This document shows, piece by piece, positions 16,566 to 25,238 of a stretch of 35,222 nt of DNA. Position numbers and translations under genes: made by a program. Below the pieces are notes generated by a model, which had not been told where the DNA came from, ran no database searches, and saw only the letters and a program-made list of their open reading frames with translations. This DNA is from an uncultured Porphyromonadaceae bacterium (lineage in GTDB: Bacteria; Bacteroidota; Bacteroidia; Bacteroidales; Barnesiellaceae_A). The stretch is taken from contig UQMR01000020.1 in assembly GCA_900542255.1 (NCBI GenBank), positions 1 through 35,222 of the forward strand, read 5' to 3'. Position 1 is the first letter of the stretch. Every line of letters starts with the position of its first letter.

Positions 16566-17276
16566 ATGGGAAAAGAGACATCTACCAGAATTCAAACCTC
16601 TATTCTCAATGCTCTTGAGAAGAAGGCATTAGTTTGGCTTGCAGGAAAGCAGCCGCGATGGATGACATCGGACGTGTTGACGTATATCGGTGTCTTGGGA
16701 GCCGTTGTATGTGCGGTGGGTTTTGCTTTGGCAAATCTCGACATCAGATACCTTTGGTTGTCATCCTTGGGCTTGGTCATAAATTGGTACGGCGATAGCC
16801 TCGACGGTACGTTGGCCCGTGTGCGCAATACGCAACGCCCGGTGTACGGTTTCTTTATAGATCACACGCTCGATGCCATTACGATAAGCATTATGTGCAT
16901 AGGCGCAGGTTTGTCGCCAATTTTCAGATTGGATGTTGCGCTGTTGGTATTGGCAGGCTATTTGGTACTCTCTATCTATACTTATGTGTGTACCATACTG
17001 AAAGGGGAGTTTAGGCTTACGTATGGCAGCTTAGGCCCTACCGAGTTCCGGTTGATAGTCATTATCATCAATACGGTGGTTATGTACACGCCTTGGGTAG
17101 GCATACGCATGAGCTGCGAGTGTCTCGGGACGAATGTAGAGTACGGCGTATTCGATATTGCCGGCGTTGCCATTGCCGTGATACTCTTTGTAATGCAATT
17201 CAGTCAATTCCTCAAAGACCGCCGCATCCTCTCGGCACAAGACCCGTTGAAGCCGTATAATCCGCAGGATAAGTAG
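16566..17276 (+). CDS. CDP-alcohol phosphatidyltransferase family membrane protein
   Basis: A 236-residue integral membrane enzyme with about six hydrophobic segments. The family signature DG-x2-AR-x8-G-x3-D-x3-D is intact: D-G-T-L-A-R near residue 90, then GFFIDHTLD. The enzymes move a phosphatidyl group from CDP-diacylglycerol (or a related activated alcohol) onto an alcohol. Which alcohol (inositol phosphate, glycerol phosphate, serine, ethanolamine) cannot be read here. The start ATG 16566 follows a frame without a strong Shine-Dalgarno. Only 3 bases separate it from the GtrA gene, so the two are surely one unit and may act on the same lipid-linked product. Confidence 0.83.
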   Translation: MGKETSTRIQTSILNALEKKALVWLAGKQPRWMTSDVLTYIGVLGAVVCAVGFALANLDIRYLWLSSLGLVINWYGDSLDGTLARVRNTQRPVYGFFIDHTLDAITISIMCIGAGLSPIFRLDVALLVLAGYLVLSIYTYVCTILKGEFRLTYGSLGPTEFRLIVIIINTVVMYTPWVGIRMSCECLGTNVEYGVFDIAGVAIAVILFVMQFSQFLKDRRILSAQDPLKPYNPQDK

Positions 17277-17279
17277 AGA

Positions 17280-17843
17280 ATGGGACGAAAACTGTCGGTA
17301 AGGTTGGTGCGTACCTATATAGAGTTTGTGCTGAGCCGTCTGCTCGGTACAGGCGTCGATACGCTTGTGTTGTGGATATGTTCCACCTTTATCCTTAGCG
17401 ATACGTATTTCGGACGCAATGTGGTGTCTCCCATCATCTCTTTTGAGTTTGCGGTGATGAGCAACTATATCTGCTCGTACTTTTGGATATGGCGCACACG
17501 CATAGAGAAGCGCAGCAAGCGTACATTCTGGTCGCGTTTTGTGATTTTCAACCTTTCGTCGGTGGCAGGCTTTCTGGTCAAGCTGTTGTTCTTGCAGGTG
17601 TTTGTCATTACGTTCAAGTGGAATGTGGTAGTGTGCAACCTTGCCGCGCTGGTCATATCGGGAGTCCTCAACTTTCTGCTTGCCGACTCGATGGTATTCC
17701 GCTCGCGCAAGCCGAAGGCCAACAATGACGCTGCAAATATCTTTGCCGTTCCCGACGACGAGCCGGTAAATTTGCAAGACCCGTATCTTACATCGGTCGA
17801 TACCGAGCGTGAAGAACCGCCGGCCGCAAGTAATGGCGCGTAG
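17280..17843 (+). CDS. GtrA-family membrane protein
   Basis: A 187-residue protein with four predicted membrane segments, in the pattern of the GtrA family. SRLLGTGVDTLVLW begins the first helix and SNYICSYFWIWRTR and SGVLNFLLADSMVF match the family's conserved N-Y/F-x3-W and N-F segments. GtrA proteins are thought to help flip polyprenyl-linked sugars or act beside glycosyltransferases. The C-terminal 45 residues are hydrophilic and acidic, unlike the core. Translationally coupled to the phosphatidyltransferase three bases upstream. A role in assembling or moving a glycolipid is inference. Confidence 0.78.
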   Translation: MGRKLSVRLVRTYIEFVLSRLLGTGVDTLVLWICSTFILSDTYFGRNVVSPIISFEFAVMSNYICSYFWIWRTRIEKRSKRTFWSRFVIFNLSSVAGFLVKLLFLQVFVITFKWNVVVCNLAALVISGVLNFLLADSMVFRSRKPKANNDAANIFAVPDDEPVNLQDPYLTSVDTEREEPPAASNGA

Positions 17844-17862
17844 CCTCTCTGTGAAATGATAA

Positions 17863-17912
17863 AAAGGATGGCATCTCTGGCTTTCAGGCCGGGGATGCCA
17901 TCCTTTCTTTTC
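17863..17912. terminator. Bidirectional terminator
   Basis: AAAGGATGGCATC (17863-17875) pairs perfectly with 17894-17906. On the plus strand CTTTTCTC follows, and on the minus strand a run TTTTT follows, so it can end both the GtrA unit and the converging lipoprotein gene. Confidence 0.82.
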
Positions 17913-17928
17913 TCGCTGGGGAACAAGT

Positions 17929-18318
17929 CTATTTCTTTTCCTTCTCCTGCTCTTCCTGTCGTGCCACGTCCGATTTCCAAATGACACCTTTATCGATGGC
18001 GTTGTTGAAGAAATACTCTTCACGGCCGGTTCTCTTCTTCATTCCGCCGAGAGTCATGTATACGTTGCCGTCGGCATCGTAAATCGTGGTGCGGTTCATG
18101 TCGAACGACTGGCGAGGACCTCTGCAAAACACGGCATAGTAACTCTCGCCGTCGAGTTCGTAGAGAGTGATGACGCTGTACCGTTCGTTGAGCGTAGCCA
18201 CACTCTCTTGTAGCCAAGGTGTGAGCGACGAGGAGGCCTGTTGCTTGCTTTTGCAGGCTGTAAGCCATACGGAGCATAAGACGGCAAGGCCGATGAGTGC
18301 AATGATGTTCCTTTTCAT
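17929..18318 (-). CDS. Small lipoprotein of unknown function
   Basis: A 129-residue protein with a lipoprotein signal (WLTAC, lipidated Cys 22). The mature part has one compact region (ERYSVITLYELDGESYYAVF, SFDMNRTTIYDADGNVYMTLGG) resembling small periplasmic or surface lipoproteins, and ends in a charged EEQEKEKK tail. I do not recognise the family. The residues right after Cys are KSKQQ and lack the acidic run of the Bacteroidota surface-export signal, so a periplasm-facing position is more likely. It is on the same strand as, and 105 bases beyond, the ABC operon but separated from it by strong hairpins. Confidence 0.65.
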   Translation of the reverse strand: MKRNIIALIGLAVLCSVWLTACKSKQQASSSLTPWLQESVATLNERYSVITLYELDGESYYAVFCRGPRQSFDMNRTTIYDADGNVYMTLGGMKKRTGREEYFFNNAIDKGVIWKSDVARQEEQEKEKK

Positions 18319-18346
18319 GGTAATATGAGGTATTGTTGCCTGTGTT

Positions 18347-18417
18347 GCATGGCGAGAGCCATGCTCTTCGCCAAGGAGGTGTGTCGATAAGGTTCGGGTC
18401 AGACACCTCCTTGGCGA
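18347..18417. repeat. Two adjacent perfect hairpins between ABC permease and lipoprotein genes
   Basis: GCATGGC-GAGA-GCCATGC lies at 18347-18364. A perfect 15-bp inverted repeat (TCGCCAAGGAGGTGT at 18368-18382 with its complement at 18403-18417) lies beside it, with a 20-base loop. Neither has a T-run on either strand. They may stop or stabilise the ABC mRNA 3' end. Confidence 0.65.
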
Positions 18418-18423
18418 GGTGCA

Positions 18424-19746
18424 TCAGGCTTTATATTTTATCCATTTGAATAGTTCTTTGTACGATACTTTCTTGCCGTACATAAGGATTCCGATGCGGT
18501 AAATGCGTCCGGCAACCCACGTCATGGCGATAGCGCTGCCATACAATACGACAAGAGAGAGTATGATTTCCCAGATACTCACACCGAAAGGTATGCGCAC
18601 CATCATGACGATGGGCGATGTAAAGGGAATCATAGAGCACCACCAGGCCATGCCGCCGTCGGGATTTTCGACGCTGAAAAGACCTACGTAGAAGGCAAAG
18701 AGGATGATGATGGTGACCGGTATCATAAACTGGTTCGTGTCTGAGTCATTGTCGACAGCCGAGCCTATGGCGGCGAAAAGCGAAGCATAGAGTATATATC
18801 CGCCTATGAAGTAGAGGACAAGGCAAACGATAATCTGGGTGAAATTGATACCCGACAGGGTTTGCATCATCTCGGCCATCTCGGGGTTTACGGCAGGGGT
18901 GGCGGTCATGGCACCTGCGGTATTGAGCGACTGGGCGATTGATGCACTCTCGCTCGTAAGCAGCGGTATGCCTACGGCAGCACCGAGACCAACCATCAGC
19001 CCGAAGATGAGCAGTATCCAAATGGCTATCTGTGTGAGTCCTACCAGTCCTACGCTGATAATCTTGCCCAGCATGAGGTCGAAGGGTTTTACCGATGATA
19101 CCATTACCTCTACGATGCGGTTGGTCTTCTCTTGCATGACACTGGCCATCACCATGCCGCCGTACATGAAGAGGAAAATGTATATAATCAACGTCGACGC
19201 CATACCTATGAATGAGGCGAAATCGGCCGAGGTTTGTGTGTCGCCCTCCTCATCGAAGCGGATGGAGGTGATATTGAGCGTAATGTTGCTCTCGTCGATG
19301 ATTTCTTGCAGATTGGGTATATCGAAAGAGGCAAGTTTCTGCTCCCGCAGGTACTCTTCCATGCAGGTGCGTATATGCGACTCGAATCCTGTTGTCGTTT
19401 GCTTGTGCGAGTATATCGCCAAGGCCGACGGGTTATTGAGCAGGTTCCCGGTAATGACGACGTAGGCATAGGGCTGGGCATCGTTGCGCATCTGCTCGGT
19501 AGTGGTGGGGGAGTCTAAGTAAGAGAAGGTATATTCGTCGGTGTTTTCAAAGACATTTCGGTATAGCCCTGTCTGGTCTACCACAGTGACGTTTCTCACA
19601 TCGGCGGTATTGAATACCTGTATAAGGATGGGTATGCAGCATATCAGTACAAGGAGTACAGGCGACAAAATGGTCATGACGATAAATGACTTCTTCTGTA
19701 CGCGAGTCTTGTATTCGCTTTCTATAATCAAGGGAATTTTACTCAT
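18424..19746 (-). CDS. ABC-2 type (NatB-like) exporter permease
   Basis: A 440-residue membrane subunit. An N-terminal helix (about 22-45) is followed by a large extracytoplasmic domain (about 50-175). Five to six helices follow, with the conserved cytoplasmic loop MQEKTNRIVEVMVSSVKPFD after the second helix, the hallmark of the NatB/YhaP group. Proteins of this group export sodium, drugs or lipids, and the substrate is not evident. It starts 20 bases after the ATPase stop codon, so the two form a standard operon. Confidence 0.87.
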   Translation of the reverse strand: MSKIPLIIESEYKTRVQKKSFIVMTILSPVLLVLICCIPILIQVFNTADVRNVTVVDQTGLYRNVFENTDEYTFSYLDSPTTTEQMRNDAQPYAYVVITGNLLNNPSALAIYSHKQTTTGFESHIRTCMEEYLREQKLASFDIPNLQEIIDESNITLNITSIRFDEEGDTQTSADFASFIGMASTLIIYIFLFMYGGMVMASVMQEKTNRIVEVMVSSVKPFDLMLGKIISVGLVGLTQIAIWILLIFGLMVGLGAAVGIPLLTSESASIAQSLNTAGAMTATPAVNPEMAEMMQTLSGINFTQIIVCLVLYFIGGYILYASLFAAIGSAVDNDSDTNQFMIPVTIIILFAFYVGLFSVENPDGGMAWWCSMIPFTSPIVMMVRIPFGVSIWEIILSLVVLYGSAIAMTWVAGRIYRIGILMYGKKVSYKELFKWIKYKA

Positions 19747-19766
19747 GGTTTCTGGGTTTTAAGCTA

Positions 19767-20687
19767 TTATGACAGCAAGTCGGTATGGTTGGTTTCTCCC
19801 ACGGTCTCTATAAAGATTTCGTTCATCGTGGGCAGTATTTCTTCAAACATGGTCAGCTCGCAGTGCTGCATCAGCGCGTGTATCAGCTCATTATTGGTAG
19901 TGGCTTTGTCGCGTTTGCGTACTACGGCTGTCGTTTCGCCGGTGATTTCCACGATGTCGTACAGGGGTGTGTCGGCAAGTGGCGCCCCCTGTGTATAGGA
20001 GACTTTGAAGAGATGTTTCTTGTGGCTCTCGCGAATCTCTCCTATCTTGCCCTGCAATACGGCGTGCGAGCGGTTGATGAGGGTGATTTCGTCGCAAATC
20101 TCCTCGACAGAACTCATGTTGTGGGTAGAGAAGATGATGGTTGCACCCTCTTTTCGCAGTTCGAGGATTTCATTTTTGAGGAGGTTGGCATTCACGGGGT
20201 CAAATCCGCTGAAAGGTTCATCGAAGATGAGTAGCCGGGGGCGGTGAATCACGGTGGCGATAAACTGTATCTTTTGTTGCATGCCTTTTGAGAGCTCCTC
20301 TACTTTTTTCTTCTCCCAGTCGGTAATCTCAAATTTCTTCAACCACGCTCTGATGCGGGTTTGTGCGTCGGTGCGCGAAAGCCCTTTGAGACGTGCGAGG
20401 TACATGAGTTGCTCGCCCACTTTCATTTTCTTGTATAGCCCGCGTTCTTCGGGCAGATAGCCTATGTTCTCTACGTCCGATGGTACAGAAGGCCTTCCGT
20501 TGAGGATAATCTCTCCGCTGTCGGGGCCTGTGATGTGGTTGATAATGCGGATAAGTGTGGTTTTTCCTGCACCGTTCGGGCCTAACAGTCCGTAGATACA
20601 ATTCTCGGGAACGTGAACGGTCACATCGTCGAGCGCCCTGTGCGAGGCGTATTGTTTGACAATGTTGTTAGCTTCGAGATAATACAT
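19767..20687 (-). CDS. ABC transporter ATP-binding protein (NatA-like)
   Basis: A 306-residue ATPase with Walker A GPNGAGKT (36-43), signature LSKGMQQK, Walker B LLIFDEP and the H-loop STHNMSS. It has a C-terminal extension of about 80 residues (DUF4162-like) that often follows the nucleotide-binding domain in NatA-type exporters. It is the first gene of the operon and drives the NatB-like permease. Its start codon is an ATG about 60 bases after a recognisable -7 box. Confidence 0.92.
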   Translation of the reverse strand: MYYLEANNIVKQYASHRALDDVTVHVPENCIYGLLGPNGAGKTTLIRIINHITGPDSGEIILNGRPSVPSDVENIGYLPEERGLYKKMKVGEQLMYLARLKGLSRTDAQTRIRAWLKKFEITDWEKKKVEELSKGMQQKIQFIATVIHRPRLLIFDEPFSGFDPVNANLLKNEILELRKEGATIIFSTHNMSSVEEICDEITLINRSHAVLQGKIGEIRESHKKHLFKVSYTQGAPLADTPLYDIVEITGETTAVVRKRDKATTNNELIHALMQHCELTMFEEILPTMNEIFIETVGETNHTDLLS

Positions 20688-20749
20688 AAAAAGATAGATA
20701 TTTTATTATTTAAGATAGCAATTCTTGCTGTAAAGGGTTTATTGCGATA

Positions 20750-20757
20750 CAAAAGTA
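20750..20757 (-). promoter_or_regulatory. -7 box of the ABC exporter operon
   Basis: TACTTTTG on the minus strand matches TAnnTTTG; no TTTG is found at -33. Confidence 0.45.
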
Positions 20758-20871
20758 ACAAAATATATCGGTCGTAGGGGCCGAAGCGGTATGAAAGTTT
20801 CGCGAAATCTATCGGGAACCCTTTTATAATTCTGTGCGGGAGGAATAAGGGGTAGGTACGATTCTAATGTC

Positions 20872-23121
20872 TCACCCTTTGGGCGATACGATGCGTTCTC
20901 CCAGGTAGCGGGCGAGTTCCTTGCGCACCTCCATGTATTGGGCTATCTCTTCCATCGTGTGGGTAATCTCTTTGGTATCTGTCGGTGACAGGTTGCGCAG
21001 CTCGTTGCGCAAGTCGTCGATACGGCGTACTACGATGGCATCTTTCAACTCGAAAATGGCGCGGGGAACCAGGTCGCCAAGGGTATCTATTTCGCGCGAT
21101 ACCACCTGAAATTTGGTGTGTATCTTGCTCAGCTGGTGGCGGTCGCTTATCATATCGGCCGCTTGGAGGCTGATTTCGTTGTCGGGGCTGTTGACAAAAT
21201 GGTGGCCTATGTATGAGGCTTCGGCCTCGTAGCGTATGGCGTTGCACGAGTTGTGGAAACGCTCGTCGATGAGGGCCAAAAGTTTCTCATCGGGCTGTGT
21301 GAGAGCCGCCAGTTGTTGCTGCCGCTCTTCTTGTAGAGCATCTATGCGTTGTGCAAGGCGTAGTTCACCATATTCGGCGGCCGCTTGGGGAGATATTTGG
21401 CGAGCCTCGTCATACATGCGTGCGTAGAGCGGGTGCGAAAATGCGATGTTGTCTGTTGCCAGTTCGCTCGTGATATACTCTATCACGCTGCGCGGATCGT
21501 AACTTTTGGTCTCCTCGTTATAGCAAGGTAGGGTAGCGAAGCCATACCGGGCGATGTAGCGTATGAGTTCGCGTTCGCATTTGGTGATAAGCCTGTTCTT
21601 GTTCTCTTTCTTCTGGGTGACGTTTGCCGTTATGCCGGTGTCGTGTATTACCGGCGCGGGCTCGGGCTCGCCGGCAGATGGCACATGGGAGTCCGCGTCA
21701 TCGGCCGTGCTATTTTCTTGTGTCGCAGGCATCTCGGGAACGGGGGAGGTGCGTTGTTGCTGTTGTGGCCGGGAGTCGGGGTATGGCACCGGCTTTTTGT
21801 TGAGCTCTTGCTCGCGGGTGTTCCGTATGATTTTGTTTACCTCGCGCATGAGCATCTTCTCATCGGCTTCGAGCAGCCGGGCACACTCCTGTACGTAGAC
21901 CGAGCGAAGTATCGTATCGTGTATGATGGCAATGGAGCGCACGATGTCGCTTATGAGCGATGCCCGTTTGATGGGGTCGTTGCCGGCCGCTTCGAGCAGC
22001 AGCTGTGTCTTGAAGCGGATAAAGTCGGTTTCGTGACTTTTTATGTATGCCGTAAAGTCAGATGCGCTCTGTTTCTTGGCAAACGAGTCGGGGTCGTCGC
22101 CGTCGGGCAGCAGCACGACTTTGATGTTGAGCCCTTCGCGCAAGATGAGGTCTATGCCTCGTATCGAGGCCTTTATACCTGCTGCATCGCCGTCGTATAG
22201 AACCGTGATGTTATTGGTGAAGCGGTGTATGAGGCGTATCTGCCCCGGCGTGAGCGATGTACCCGATGATGCTACTACATTCTCTATGCCGGCCTGGTGC
22301 ATGGAGAGTACGTCGGTGTAGCCCTCCACGAGGTAGCAACAGTCGTTGCGTACGATGGCCTGCTTGGCTTGGAATATGCCGTATAGCACATCGCTTTTGT
22401 GGTACACCTCCGACTCGGGCGAGTTGACATATTTGGCGGTCTTGTCGTCTTTTTTGAGTACCCGTCCCCCGAAGGCTATGACTTTTCCCGACAGGCTGTA
22501 TACGGGAAATATGACGCGCCCTTTGAAGCGGTCGTAGAGGCTGCCGTTCTGTCCCTCTATGCAGAGCCCGGTCTTTACGAGAAACTCTCTTTTGTATCCT
22601 TTTGAGATAGCTTCCGAGGCGAGCGCATCACGCTTCTCGGGCGAGAATCCGAGCCCGAATTTGTGAATGATATCTTCTCCGAATCCCCGCTCGCGGAAGT
22701 ATCCCATGCCGATGGCCCGCCCCTCGGGCGTGTCGAACAGGGTGTCGGCGAAGAACTTTTGTGCAAACTCATTGACAATAAGCATGCTTTCACGGTCGCT
22801 TTTGCGCTGTTTCTCTTCGTCGGTGAGTTCCCGTTCGTGTATCTCTATGTTGTATTTCCGGGCCAGATAGCGCAAAGCCTCGTAGTAGGAGACTTGCTCG
22901 TGCTCCATAATGAAGTGTACGACATTCCCCCCTTTGCCGCAACTGAAACATTTGCATATACCCCGTGCCGGAGAGACCGAGAAAGAGGGGGTCTTCTCCT
23001 CATGGAACGGGCACAAACCCACATAGTTGGCACCTCGGCGGCGTAACGTCACGAAGTCCGATACGACTTCGTAGATGTTGGCAGCCTCCATTATGCGTTC
23101 TATGGTAGCGGGGTCTATCAT
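20872..23121 (-). CDS. dnaG: DNA primase DnaG
   Basis: A 749-residue primase that synthesises RNA primers at the replication fork. The N-terminal CHC2 zinc finger is C37-x2-H40-x17-C58-x2-C61. The Toprim catalytic domain has the acidic motifs EGYTDV (near 265) and YDGDAAG. A low-complexity linker rich in Pro, Gln and Ala (about 430-510) leads to a C-terminal DnaB-interaction domain. The length exceeds the common 580-650 residues because of the linker and an extended C-terminus. No clean promoter; TAACTTCG at 23142-23149 (minus strand) is a near match to the -7 box. Confidence 0.95.
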   Translation of the reverse strand: MIDPATIERIMEAANIYEVVSDFVTLRRRGANYVGLCPFHEEKTPSFSVSPARGICKCFSCGKGGNVVHFIMEHEQVSYYEALRYLARKYNIEIHERELTDEEKQRKSDRESMLIVNEFAQKFFADTLFDTPEGRAIGMGYFRERGFGEDIIHKFGLGFSPEKRDALASEAISKGYKREFLVKTGLCIEGQNGSLYDRFKGRVIFPVYSLSGKVIAFGGRVLKKDDKTAKYVNSPESEVYHKSDVLYGIFQAKQAIVRNDCCYLVEGYTDVLSMHQAGIENVVASSGTSLTPGQIRLIHRFTNNITVLYDGDAAGIKASIRGIDLILREGLNIKVVLLPDGDDPDSFAKKQSASDFTAYIKSHETDFIRFKTQLLLEAAGNDPIKRASLISDIVRSIAIIHDTILRSVYVQECARLLEADEKMLMREVNKIIRNTREQELNKKPVPYPDSRPQQQQRTSPVPEMPATQENSTADDADSHVPSAGEPEPAPVIHDTGITANVTQKKENKNRLITKCERELIRYIARYGFATLPCYNEETKSYDPRSVIEYITSELATDNIAFSHPLYARMYDEARQISPQAAAEYGELRLAQRIDALQEERQQQLAALTQPDEKLLALIDERFHNSCNAIRYEAEASYIGHHFVNSPDNEISLQAADMISDRHQLSKIHTKFQVVSREIDTLGDLVPRAIFELKDAIVVRRIDDLRNELRNLSPTDTKEITHTMEEIAQYMEVRKELARYLGERIVSPKG

Positions 23122-23238
23122 GGGATGATGCGTTTACTGTACGAAGTTACATAATTTATTTCAAGTATGGCGCAATTATAGCCGCGCGGATGTAATTTTC
23201 TCTTGTGTAGGCGCAGGGGCGTGTCGTGCCTGGAAAGC

Positions 23239-23271
23239 AAAAGGGCTTGCCTCTGTGAGGCAAGCCCTTTT
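23239..23271. terminator. Terminator between the DUF6359-like gene and dnaG
   Basis: A perfect 15-bp stem (AAAAGGGCTTGCCTC / complement) with a TGT loop. It ends the minus-strand operon that runs from 29570 to 23293. Confidence 0.82.
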
Positions 23272-23292
23272 ATTACCGTGTAGTCGATGATT

Positions 23293-25218
23293 TTATTCGG
23301 CGTAGACGTTGAGATTCTTTATCTCCCATGTCGAAGAAGCGGTGTCGTCGCACATATATTTGAAGGCGAGGCGTACGCCTGCTTTGAGATATTGCGAGGG
23401 AACGACACAGTCGCCCGAGGGAGAGAACGTCCAGCTGTTACCGCTGGCATAGCTGGCAATGGTTACTTGTGTCCATGTAGCTGTGCTGGGGTCGCCGCTG
23501 TTGTAGTTGTCGCTCACCCACAAGGTGTGGTTGTTGGTGAGGTTGGCCATATCGGCATAGTTGATGGCGTGCTCAAATACGATGGTAGCCGAGGCTTTGC
23601 CCGAGAGGTCGATGGCCGGCGAGATGAGCCAGTCTTCGTTGGGATAGTTGGTGCCCTCTACATAGCCCGACATCTTGGCTCCGTAACGAGTGTCGATGCC
23701 CCATACTTGCTCGCCCACTACGCTGTAAGCGGTGAAGTCGCCCAATGAGCCGTTGAGGAATGTCTCGCTGAATACTACATTGCCTGTGGGAGTGTCACCA
23801 CCGCCTTCACCCGGGTCGGTACCGTAGGTAACGCCATCGACGATAGCGCAAGTTACGTTCTTCACGCCGTGTGTGCCGAAGTATTCCTCAATCGAGCCAT
23901 AGAGCATTACCTCTTTGCCATCCATTTCGGGGTGTTCGGGCAGGTTGATGCCGTCTCTTACAGCGTTGCCGGGCAGCTGTACGGCGATGCAGTTATCGGT
24001 GTTGGTCTCGTTGGCATCGGCAGCGATAAGCAGGTTGGTACCGCGTTGCGAGCCGTCGGGAATGGTAAACGGAGCGTTGAATTCGGCATTTTCGCTGATG
24101 CTCTTACCGGCGATTTGGCCTACGATGAAGGCTTTCACCCAACCGCTGGCACCGTTGCTGTTCAACGTTACTACGTCGGCAGCCGTGTAGGGATTGGTCT
24201 TGGAGCCGTCACCTTGCAGGTCACCCGGGTTGACGGGTTCGCCCGGCAGTGTACCGATGGTTTGGCCGTTGAAGATGGCGCAAGAGCACTCTTTCAGACC
24301 GTTGGCACCGAAGTATTTTACCAACGAGCCGTAGATAGTTACCTCCATGCCGTCGTTAGAAGGATTGTTGACGAGGTTGAGGGCCGTACGCAAGTCGCCA
24401 TAGGGAAGTTGTACGACGATGCAATTGCTTGTGTTGGTTTCGCTGGGGCTGTCGGCGATGAGCAGGTTGGTACCTTGCTCGGCAACCGTTCCGTCGTCGT
24501 AGGTTTGACCGTTGAAGGGGGCCTCGAACTCAGCATCCTCATTGAGGCTGCTGCCGGCTACCTGGCCTACGATGTAACCCTTCACCCATGCAAAGGCACC
24601 GCTGTTATTTTGGGCGGCAGCTCCGGCAATGTTGTAAGGATTGTTTTGTGTACCGTCGCCTTGCGGAGTGCCCGAGGGTTGCGAGGTCTCGCCCAAGTCT
24701 TGGCCTTCGAATTTGGCAGCTGTGGTGTTTTTGAGACCGGCAGCGCCGAAGTATTTGATGAGTTGTCCCTTTATCATCACCTCTTTGCCGTCATTGGTAG
24801 GATTCTCCACGAGGTTGAGTACGTCGCGTATTTGGCCGGCAGAGAGTTGCACTACGAGGCAGGCCGATGTTGATGTCTCGTCGGCTTTGGCGGCGATAAG
24901 GAGGTTGGTACCTTGTTTGGCAACACCGCCGTCATCATAAACGGCACCTGTAAATTCAGGACCGAATTGGGCATCGGCACGAAGGTCGGCACCGGCAACT
25001 TGGCCTACGATGTAACCCTTTACCCATACCTCTGAGCTGTCCATATTGTGGACGAGGGCTGCCGATACGTTATAGGGGTCGCTCTCGGTACCCTGTCCGG
25101 CCGGTTGTGTATAGTCGGTGTTACTACCGCCGCCATTGGGGTCGAACGGCTCGGAGTTGGTGCAAGCTCCGAAGAGAATAGTCATGGCTGCTAAGCCGAT
25201 AAATGATAATTTCTTCAT
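23293..25218 (-). CDS. Lipoprotein with three OB-like (DUF6359-like) repeats and a choice-of-anchor-J C-terminus
   Basis: A 641-residue lipoprotein (LFGAC, lipidated Cys 19). Residues 43-174, 187-321 and 336-466 are three copies of one unit. Each has a PYN.A start, WVKGYIVGQVAG, GTNLLIA, a Cys/Val-Val-QL strand, N-P-x-x-D-G-K-E-V and KYFG..G(L/V)K. The pattern of short strands and glycines suits an OB-like fold, as in bacterial DUF6359-type domains sometimes linked to nucleic acid binding; that link is inference. Residues 481-641 (ETFLNGSLGDF, EDWLISPAIDLSG) are a choice-of-anchor-J-like jelly roll, nearly identical to the C-terminus of the neighbouring lipoprotein. Last gene of the TonB-receptor operon. 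Acidic residues after Cys (TNSEPFD) allow surface display. Confidence 0.75.
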   Translation of the reverse strand: MKKLSFIGLAAMTILFGACTNSEPFDPNGGGSNTDYTQPAGQGTESDPYNVSAALVHNMDSSEVWVKGYIVGQVAGADLRADAQFGPEFTGAVYDDGGVAKQGTNLLIAAKADETSTSACLVVQLSAGQIRDVLNLVENPTNDGKEVMIKGQLIKYFGAAGLKNTTAAKFEGQDLGETSQPSGTPQGDGTQNNPYNIAGAAAQNNSGAFAWVKGYIVGQVAGSSLNEDAEFEAPFNGQTYDDGTVAEQGTNLLIADSPSETNTSNCIVVQLPYGDLRTALNLVNNPSNDGMEVTIYGSLVKYFGANGLKECSCAIFNGQTIGTLPGEPVNPGDLQGDGSKTNPYTAADVVTLNSNGASGWVKAFIVGQIAGKSISENAEFNAPFTIPDGSQRGTNLLIAADANETNTDNCIAVQLPGNAVRDGINLPEHPEMDGKEVMLYGSIEEYFGTHGVKNVTCAIVDGVTYGTDPGEGGGDTPTGNVVFSETFLNGSLGDFTAYSVVGEQVWGIDTRYGAKMSGYVEGTNYPNEDWLISPAIDLSGKASATIVFEHAINYADMANLTNNHTLWVSDNYNSGDPSTATWTQVTIASYASGNSWTFSPSGDCVVPSQYLKAGVRLAFKYMCDDTASSTWEIKNLNVYAE

Positions 25219-25238
25219 AATTTTTTATTTTTCAACGA

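Noticed and set aside
23869..24873. A 334-codon open frame opposite the triple-repeat lipoprotein
   Set aside because: The repeats of the true gene create the repeats in the antisense frame (VGDEQVGTL and similar); no start signal or family resemblance.
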